A program made the position numbers and the translations under genes. The notes under the pieces were generated by a model. The model saw only the letters and a program-made list of their open reading frames with translations, had not been told where the DNA came from and searched no databases. 64,000 bases of DNA from Rubrivivax gelatinosus. GTDB taxonomy: Bacteria > Pseudomonadota > Gammaproteobacteria > Burkholderiales > Burkholderiaceae_C. The stretch's first letter is position 1, and the number at the start of each line of letters is the position of its first letter. Below are positions 54,607 to 61,296 of the stretch, piece after piece. Location: positions 124,001 through 188,000 of the forward strand of contig NZ_SLXD01000005.1 of NCBI RefSeq assembly GCF_004340905.1, in the 5' to 3' direction.

Positions 54607-56202
54607 CTACTCCATGTAGCCCAGCAGCTGCAGCTGGGCCATGATCTGCGCCTTCTCGTCGTCGGCCATCGCGTCGCCGTCGCCGCGCTTGGCGCCGGTG
54701 GTCGGCGCGCCGATGAGCACCGGATGCGCCTCCTTGTGCGCCGCGGTGAACATCGCCTCGGGCACCTGGCCCTCGAAGTCGCTGGGCACCGGCAGGCCCA
54801 GGCTGTAGAGCAGCGTGGCGCCGACGTCCATGATGCGGCGCCGGCCGATCTGCTTGCCTTCGGAGATGCCGGGGCCGCAGGCGATGAACACGCCGTCGGG
54901 GTGGTGGGTGCCGGCGGCTTCGGGGCGCTTCTCGACGACCGGCAGCTTGTTCTTGATCGACACGAAGCCGAAGTCGCGCAGCACGAGCTGCAGGTCGGGC
55001 GCGTCACCCATCGCCGAGCCCGGGAAGACGTCCTCGCGCTTGTGGATCTCGGTGACGATGCGCTCGCCGGTCTCCGGGTCGCGGAAGTCTTCCAGGTCGC
55101 GGATCAGGCGTTCACGCGTGGCTTCGTACTCGGCCAGCGGGATGCCGGGCTGGCCGGGCTCGCGCGCGACGCGGATATTGATGCCGTTGCTCGACGGCGT
55201 GCGGCAGTAGGCCACCGTCTTGCTCCAGTCGAGGTAGGCGAACATGCTGTCCTCGCGCCGGCGGCCCTCCTCGGTGTCGGGCACCGGCTTCCACGCCAGC
55301 CAGCCCTTCTCGCCGAGGTAGGTGTTGATGCGCACGACCTCGGTCGTCGCGGTGAAGCCGTGGTCCGAGGCCATGAAGACCTGCACCTCGGGGCCGGCGG
55401 CGGTGACCAGGGCCTCGATGAAGCTGTCGAGCTGGCGGAAGTAGTCCAGGCACAGCGCACGCATGCGCAGGTGGTATTCGCCGTCCTCCGGGCTCTGCAG
55501 CGCCGGGTCGAGGTACTGCCAGGCCTGGTGCTGCAGCTTGTCGACCCCGTCGAACATCACCGCCATCAGGTCCGGCGCTTCCTCGCGCATCAGGTATTCG
55601 GCGATGCGGAACCACTGCTTCTCGCGCGGCAGGTGGTAGCGCACCCAGTTCTCGCGGTCGTGGTCCGACAGGCTTTCCATCGCCTGCTTTTCCTGCTCGA
55701 AGTCCCAGGCGAGTTCCTGCGCGCTGAACTCCGGAATCGCCTTCAGGCGGTCGTACAGGTCCGCCGGCGTCGTGTTGCGGCGCAGGTGGCGCCAGGGCAC
55801 GAAACCCGGGACCATGAAACCGTTGAGGTCCTTCGGCGGCGGCGCCGTGAACGGGAAGTTCAGCGCCGCGACCTTCTTGCCCTGCCGGCTGGCGATCGAC
55901 CAGATCGTCTCGACGCGGCAGTCGCGCGAGTCGTAGAGCGTGAAGAACACGTCCTCGCCGCGCTCCTCGGCACGGATGAAGTCGAACACGCCGTGGTGGC
56001 CGGGGCTGCGCCCGGTCATCAGCGACACCCAGGCCGGGGGCGTCAGCGGGTTGGGCGTGGAGCGCAGCTTGGAGCGCGTGCCGCGCTTGAACAGGCTGCC
56101 CAGGAAAGGCATCACCGGCGCGCCGTCGGCGGCCGTGGTGAGCTGGTCGAGGACGGTGAAGGTGGCCCCGTCCATCCCGATGAAAAGCGTCTTGACGGTC
56201 AC
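54607..56202 (-). CDS. Alkaline-phosphatase-superfamily phosphodiesterase/nucleotide pyrophosphatase-like
   Basis: 531 residues of the PF01663-type fold. Metal-binding Asp in TLFIGMDGATF; a Thr nucleophile probably in NPLTPPAWVSLMTGRSPGHHG; metal ligands in VMFDGVDKLQHQAW (Asp, His), MASDHGFTAT (Asp, His) and EAAGTHHPDGVFIA (His). No signal peptide is visible, so it is probably cytoplasmic. The ATG at 56202 overlaps the ACP stop by four bases. It may remove or transfer a phospho-head-group in lipid synthesis; that role is inferred only from operon context. Confidence 0.85.
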   Translation of the reverse strand: MTVKTLFIGMDGATFTVLDQLTTAADGAPVMPFLGSLFKRGTRSKLRSTPNPLTPPAWVSLMTGRSPGHHGVFDFIRAEERGEDVFFTLYDSRDCRVETIWSIASRQGKKVAALNFPFTAPPPKDLNGFMVPGFVPWRHLRRNTTPADLYDRLKAIPEFSAQELAWDFEQEKQAMESLSDHDRENWVRYHLPREKQWFRIAEYLMREEAPDLMAVMFDGVDKLQHQAWQYLDPALQSPEDGEYHLRMRALCLDYFRQLDSFIEALVTAAGPEVQVFMASDHGFTATTEVVRINTYLGEKGWLAWKPVPDTEEGRRREDSMFAYLDWSKTVAYCRTPSSNGINIRVAREPGQPGIPLAEYEATRERLIRDLEDFRDPETGERIVTEIHKREDVFPGSAMGDAPDLQLVLRDFGFVSIKNKLPVVEKRPEAAGTHHPDGVFIACGPGISEGKQIGRRRIMDVGATLLYSLGLPVPSDFEGQVPEAMFTAAHKEAHPVLIGAPTTGAKRGDGDAMADDEKAQIMAQLQLLGYME

Positions 56203-56504
56203 GTCGCGGTTCCCCCGCCTGCGGCGATACGGGTTTCGATGAAGGCGGCGATCTGGCTCACGGACAAATCGCCGACATAACTGCCATCGCGCATCAGGAG
56301 ATTCTGGAAACCGAGTTTCCGGGAATAGGCTTCCTCGAGCGCGACGCAGAGCTGGATGATGTCGACGGAGGCGAATTCGAGATTCGCCACGAGTAACGTC
56401 GAGGGGCCGACGCCGCCGTCTAGCTCGAGCCCCCAGTCTTGAATCAGATCCTCGATCACCGCAATCACGGTGGCCTCGGCGGTCGCCTTCAGCAGACTGC
56501 TCAT
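56199..56504 (-). CDS. Free-standing acyl carrier protein
   Basis: 101 residues from ATG at 56504 (an upstream in-frame ATG at 56546 overlaps the synthase and lacks ACP features). Helix I is TAEATVIAVIEDLIQDWGLEL. The phosphopantetheine Ser46 is in NLEFASVDIIQLCVALEE, where the usual D-S-L reads A-S-V. Helices III/IV are VSQIAAFIET. It lies four bases after the synthase, which carries its own phosphopantetheinyl transferase domain, and overlaps the phosphatase-like gene. It probably carries the finished or starter acyl chain (inference). Confidence 0.85.
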   Translation of the reverse strand: MSSLLKATAEATVIAVIEDLIQDWGLELDGGVGPSTLLVANLEFASVDIIQLCVALEEAYSRKLGFQNLLMRDGSYVGDLSVSQIAAFIETRIAAGGGTAT

Positions 56505-56508
56505 GCCC

Positions 56509-59500
56509 TTATCCTGATACCTTTTCTTGATATTCGGCGAGTGCAATCACCGAATTCCCAACACGTTCAAGCAAAACTGGGACCATGATATCACCGGAGG
56601 TGACCACGGCCCGGCTCGCGACCCCCGATTCGAAGGCCACCGCGAAGGCCTCGGGCGCGCCTTGCAGGCCGGTTCCGAGAAATTTTGCCGCCGCTTCCTT
56701 GGCACACCACACGCGCAGCAGCGCGTCGTCGCGCGCGGGGGCCGGCTGCGCCGCCAGCCAGGCCCGTTCAGCCGGCGTGAACGCGGCTTCGAGCAGGTCC
56801 GGGCGCTGCACGCGGCCGATCTCCTCGGCATCGACGCCCACCGGCGCACCATCGTCGCGCAGCGCTGCGACATTCCAGCGCGTGCCGTGCGTCAGCGAGA
56901 CCGCGGGTGCCGCCGCCAGGCTCTGCGTCCACCAGCCGTCGACGAAGGGCGCGCCGCGTTCGTCGTGGCCGACGACCACGTCCGACGGGTAGACGAGCTG
57001 GCCGGTGCTTTCGTGCAGCCAGTGGCGCACCAGCTCCTTCAGCGCCAGGCGGCCGTGCAGCCACTGGCGACGCTGGCGCAGGTTGTCGGGCAGCGCACGC
57101 CAGGCTTCACGCTCCTCCCAGGCCAGCGTGGCGTGCGCCAGCATGCGCAGGAAGATCGCGTTGGACTGGGCGCAGAAGGCCTCGGGCAGGCTTTCCAGCT
57201 GCCACAGCCGCGCGGCGCCCACCGGCGCCAGCGGCTCGCCGAGCCAGCCGCCCAGCGGGTCGCGGCGCACCTGGTAGAAGCGGTGCGGGACGTGGAAGAA
57301 GACGTTGACCAGGCCGTCCACGCGCACCAGCGGCCGGCCGTCGGCGCCGCAGGCCTCGAACTGCCAGCGCCGCGCGGCGGCGATGTCGCCGGCCTGCGAG
57401 GCGTCGACCGCGCGCTGGCGGCCGCGCAGCAGCAGGCCGGCCTCGGCGGCCGGTTGCCGGCCGAGCAGCTCGATGCGCTCGATCGTCGACGGGAAGCAGT
57501 TGAAGTCGGTGCCGACGTGCTCGGCCACCCAGCAGGCGGCGAGCTGGCCCATCGCGTCCATCAGCACCGGGTTCAGCACCATGGACGGCGTCGTCTCGCC
57601 GTCGAAGAAGCCGGCCAGGCTGCAGTCGCTCAGTTCGCAGTCGATGCCGCTCTCGTCCCAGCCGCGCACGTGCGCCAGGCTCTGGAAGATCGGCCCGTGG
57701 AACATGCCGACGTCGTAGATCGCCTGGCCGTCCCAGCGTGCGGCTCGCGGCGCGGCCAGCGCCGGCAGCGGCGCCAGGCGCGGCGTGTCGGCGAGCCGGA
57801 ACAGCGCCGTCACGGCCGGCGCACCCCGCTGCGACAGCGTCGCGCGCCAGAGCCCGGTCTCGCCGGCCACCGGCTCGGCGACGACGTCCAGCGCCTGCGC
57901 CTCGTCGTCGAGCGCGATCCAGTCGAAGGCGCGCACCTGCTCGATGCTGGCGAAGTCGGCCGTGCCGGCCAGCGCCGCGGCAGCCTCGGCGAGGATCTCC
58001 AGGCTGGCCATCAGCGGCACGCAGGCCAGGCCGAAGAGATCGGGGTCGGTGTCCGAACCGCGGCCCGACAGCACGTGATCACGCAGGAAGGCGTCGCGGT
58101 GCACGGCGAGGTGGCAGCGCGCGACCAGGCGCTCGGGCGAGGCCTCGACCAGTTCGTCGAGGAACGGCGCCCAGGCCAGCGGGTCTTCGGCCGCCGGCTG
58201 CGGCTCGGCCGCGCCCGGTTGCCAGGCTTCGAGCAGCGACTGCTGCTGCGCCAGGAAGGCGCGCATCGTCGCGAAGTAGTCGGCCATCACCGCGGCGCGT
58301 GCGGCGGCCTCGCCGTCGTCGGGCCCGGCTTCGGGTTCGGCGGCCACCGCGGCCACTGGTTCGGCGGGCACCGGGACCTTCACCTCGACGACCGGCGCGC
58401 CGGCGGCACCGATGCGCTGCAGCAGCGCGCGGTCGGCGTCGGTCAGGCGCAGCACCGGCATCGTGTTGTCGAGCATCGGCCGTTCGCGCGGCACCGGCGC
58501 CGGCGCCGTCAGGTCGACGACGGCGACGCGGCGGCGGGCGTACAGCGCCTGCAGCGACATCGGCCGGCCGTGCACCCAGAGCTGGGCCAGCGTCGCCAGC
58601 AGCTGCTCCAGGCCGTGCTTGCGGCGCTGGTTGGAGGCCAGCGCCAGGTGCGGCTGGTCGGCCAGGATGTCGTCGACGAAGGCCGTCAGGTTGCCCGAGG
58701 GGCCGACCTCGACGAAGGCGCGCACGCCGTCGGCGACCATGGCCTGCACCGTCTCGCGGAAACGCACGGTCTGCGACCACTGCGCCCCGGCCAGCTTGCG
58801 CACCGCCGCCGGCGACGCCGGGAACAGCCCGGCCGACGCGCAGGAGTACAGCGGCACCCGCGGCGCGCCCAGCTTGATCGCCTTGTAGTGCTCGGCGAAG
58901 GCCGCGCTCATCGCGCCGAAGGACGGCGTGTGATAGCCGCGGTCGAAAGGCAGCGGCATGCAGATCGCGCCGATCGCGGTGAGCCGCGCCTGCACGGTGT
59001 CGATCGCCTCGCGCGTGCCGTACAGCACCAGCTGGTTGGCGCAGTTGTCCATCGCGACGTCGATCGCCAGCCCGGTGGCGGCCACCGTCTCGTGCACCAT
59101 CGCCGAGGGCAGCGCGCCGACGGCCAGCAGCGCGCCGGTCGGGATCCTGCCTTCGGCCAGCACCTGGGCGTAGACGGCGTTCAGGTCGCGGATGAAATCG
59201 GCCAGGCGGGTGCGGTCCTCGGTGGGCAGCGCGCCGCTGGCGGCCAGCGCCGACGACTCGCCCGAGCTGTGGCCCAGCATCACGTCGGGCTCGACGCCCA
59301 GCGCACGCAGCAGCGAGTACATCGCCTGGCCGCCGATCATCACCGCCTCGCTGCCGACGTCCATGTCGTGCAGCCGCGCCTCGAGCTGCTTGCGGCGCTC
59401 GGGCGTCAGCTCGGTGGCCGGCGGGTAGACGATGTCGGTGCGGGTGTCGCCCGGCGCGTCGTCGTACAGGCCGCGCCAGAAGTCCAGCCAGTCGCGCACC

Positions 59501-61296
59501 TCGTCGAAGCACTGCGCCAGGTCGGCGAACATGCCCAGGTACTGCGAGCCTTCGCCGGGGAACAGGAAGGCCAGCTTGCCGTCCAGCGGGCGCGGCGAAT
59601 AGAAGACGCCGGCGCGGGTCGCGAACGCCTTGTCGCCGGCGCTGCGCAGCTTGGGCAGCGCCTGCGCCAGGCCCTTGGCCAGCGCCTCGCGGCTCTTGGC
59701 GACGATCGCCAGGCGGGCCTCGCCGCCGCGGTCGGCGGCGGCCAGCGCGGCGGCGATCTCGGCCAGCGTCCAGCGCGGTTCACGCGCCAGTGCGGCGACC
59801 AGCGTCTCGACGGCGGCGGCCAGCGCCGTGGCGTCGGGCGCCGACAGCACGCAGAGCTCGAACGGCCAGCGCGCCAGCAGCGGCGGCCGCGCGGCGGACG
59901 CCGGCGCCTGCTCGACGATGGCGTGGGTGTTGATGCCGCCGAAGCCGAAGCTGTCGACGCCGGCGCGGCGCGGCTGGCCCAGCGGCGCGATCCAGGGCAT
60001 GGGCTCGGTGTTGACGAACAGCGGCGTGCGTTCGAGGCCGAGCTCGGGGTTGACCTGCTCGCACAGCGTCGGCGGCAGCACGCGGTGGTGCAGCGCCAGC
60101 GCGGTCTTGATCAGCCCGGCGACGCCGGCGGCCGGGATGCAGTGGCTGATCATCGACTTGACCGAGCCGATCGCGATGCTGCCGCCGGCACCGCGGCGCG
60201 GGCCGAAGACGTTGGCGAGCGCGTTGATCTCGGTCTTGTCGCCCAGCGGGATGCCGGTGCCGTGGGCCTCGATCAGGCCGACGGTCGCCGGGTCGACGCC
60301 GCTGTGTTCGTAGGCGCGGCGGATCGACAGCGTCTCGCCGTCGACGCTGGGCGCCAGCAGGCCGGTGCCGCGGCCGTCGCTGGCCTGGCCGATGCCGCGC
60401 AGCACGGCGTAGATGCGGTCGCCGTCGGCCAGCGCGTCGGACAGGCGCTTGAGCACGACCATGCCCAGGCCTTCGCCGAGCAGCGTGCCGTCGCTGCCGG
60501 CCTCGAAGGGGCGCACGCGGCCGCGCGCGCTCAAGGCGCCGAGCTGGGTGAAGATCGTCGAGACGTCGGCGGGCAGCGAGGCGTTGACGCCACCGGCGAT
60601 CATCATGCGGCTGCGGCCGGCGCGCAGTTCGTCGACCGCGGCGCTCACCGCCAGCAGCGACGACGAGCAGGCGGCGTCGACGAGGTAGTTCGGGCCCTTC
60701 AGGTTGAGCCGGTTGGCGATGCGCCCGGTCATCACGTTGGGCACCAGGCCCGGCGCGGTGTCGGCGCAGTGCGGCGGCAGCTTGGCCAGCAGCGCGCGGC
60801 GCAGCTCGGCCTCGCCGGCGGCGTCCAGCCCGGGCAGCGCGGCCTTCAGCAGCGCCATCGTCTGGTCGAGCACGATGTTGTGCTGGATGACGGTGACCTG
60901 GCCGCGGTGCAGGTAGGTGCTGTGGCCGAGGATGATGCCGGTGTCGCGGTGGTCGGCGTCGTGGCCGAGGTAGCCGGCGTCGGCGAGTGCGTCGCGCGCC
61001 ACGCGCAGCGCCAGGTACTGGTCGGGTTCGCCGCCGTCCATCGAGTTCGGCATGATCCCGAACTCCCGCGGGTCGAAGCGGTACAGGTCCTTCAGCCAGC
61101 CGCCGCGCGGCGTCTTGATGCGGCCGTCGGCCAGGTAGCGCTCGGCGTCCCAGTTCTCCACCGGGTCGCCGACCGCGTCGACGCCGTCGAGGATGTTGTT
61201 CCAGAAGGCCTGCAGGTCCGGCGCGTCCGGGAAGATGCAGGCCATGCCGATCAGCGCGATCGGCTCGGGCGCGGTGTTGGGCGGGTTTCGGCTCAT
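56509..61296 (-). CDS. PUFA-synthase-like megasynthase: KS-AT-DH-PPTase
   Basis: 1595 residues. KS ~1-465: Cys210 in DAACSSSLL, His345 in EAHGTGIPLGD, His385 in GSVKSMISHCIPAAG. AT ~570-890: Ser677 in LGHSSGESS and His789 in RGYHTPSFG. A linker (~930-1050) has MADYFATMRAFLAQQQSLLEAW, typical of PUFA/enediyne/HglE-type synthases, but no ACP. DH-like double hotdog ~1055-1345: His1074 in DHVLSG, then MFHGPIFQ and LNPVLMDAMGQ (Asp1247). C-terminal Sfp-type PPTase ~1360-1580: VGVDAEEI and WCAKEAAAKFLGTGL. It overlaps the upstream ACP-KR-DH gene by four bases. The domain set resembles enediyne and PUFA synthases; the product is unknown. Confidence 0.93.
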   Translation of the reverse strand: MSRNPPNTAPEPIALIGMACIFPDAPDLQAFWNNILDGVDAVGDPVENWDAERYLADGRIKTPRGGWLKDLYRFDPREFGIMPNSMDGGEPDQYLALRVARDALADAGYLGHDADHRDTGIILGHSTYLHRGQVTVIQHNIVLDQTMALLKAALPGLDAAGEAELRRALLAKLPPHCADTAPGLVPNVMTGRIANRLNLKGPNYLVDAACSSSLLAVSAAVDELRAGRSRMMIAGGVNASLPADVSTIFTQLGALSARGRVRPFEAGSDGTLLGEGLGMVVLKRLSDALADGDRIYAVLRGIGQASDGRGTGLLAPSVDGETLSIRRAYEHSGVDPATVGLIEAHGTGIPLGDKTEINALANVFGPRRGAGGSIAIGSVKSMISHCIPAAGVAGLIKTALALHHRVLPPTLCEQVNPELGLERTPLFVNTEPMPWIAPLGQPRRAGVDSFGFGGINTHAIVEQAPASAARPPLLARWPFELCVLSAPDATALAAAVETLVAALAREPRWTLAEIAAALAAADRGGEARLAIVAKSREALAKGLAQALPKLRSAGDKAFATRAGVFYSPRPLDGKLAFLFPGEGSQYLGMFADLAQCFDEVRDWLDFWRGLYDDAPGDTRTDIVYPPATELTPERRKQLEARLHDMDVGSEAVMIGGQAMYSLLRALGVEPDVMLGHSSGESSALAASGALPTEDRTRLADFIRDLNAVYAQVLAEGRIPTGALLAVGALPSAMVHETVAATGLAIDVAMDNCANQLVLYGTREAIDTVQARLTAIGAICMPLPFDRGYHTPSFGAMSAAFAEHYKAIKLGAPRVPLYSCASAGLFPASPAAVRKLAGAQWSQTVRFRETVQAMVADGVRAFVEVGPSGNLTAFVDDILADQPHLALASNQRRKHGLEQLLATLAQLWVHGRPMSLQALYARRRVAVVDLTAPAPVPRERPMLDNTMPVLRLTDADRALLQRIGAAGAPVVEVKVPVPAEPVAAVAAEPEAGPDDGEAAARAAVMADYFATMRAFLAQQQSLLEAWQPGAAEPQPAAEDPLAWAPFLDELVEASPERLVARCHLAVHRDAFLRDHVLSGRGSDTDPDLFGLACVPLMASLEILAEAAAALAGTADFASIEQVRAFDWIALDDEAQALDVVAEPVAGETGLWRATLSQRGAPAVTALFRLADTPRLAPLPALAAPRAARWDGQAIYDVGMFHGPIFQSLAHVRGWDESGIDCELSDCSLAGFFDGETTPSMVLNPVLMDAMGQLAACWVAEHVGTDFNCFPSTIERIELLGRQPAAEAGLLLRGRQRAVDASQAGDIAAARRWQFEACGADGRPLVRVDGLVNVFFHVPHRFYQVRRDPLGGWLGEPLAPVGAARLWQLESLPEAFCAQSNAIFLRMLAHATLAWEEREAWRALPDNLRQRRQWLHGRLALKELVRHWLHESTGQLVYPSDVVVGHDERGAPFVDGWWTQSLAAAPAVSLTHGTRWNVAALRDDGAPVGVDAEEIGRVQRPDLLEAAFTPAERAWLAAQPAPARDDALLRVWCAKEAAAKFLGTGLQGAPEAFAVAFESGVASRAVVTSGDIMVPVLLERVGNSVIALAEYQEKVSG

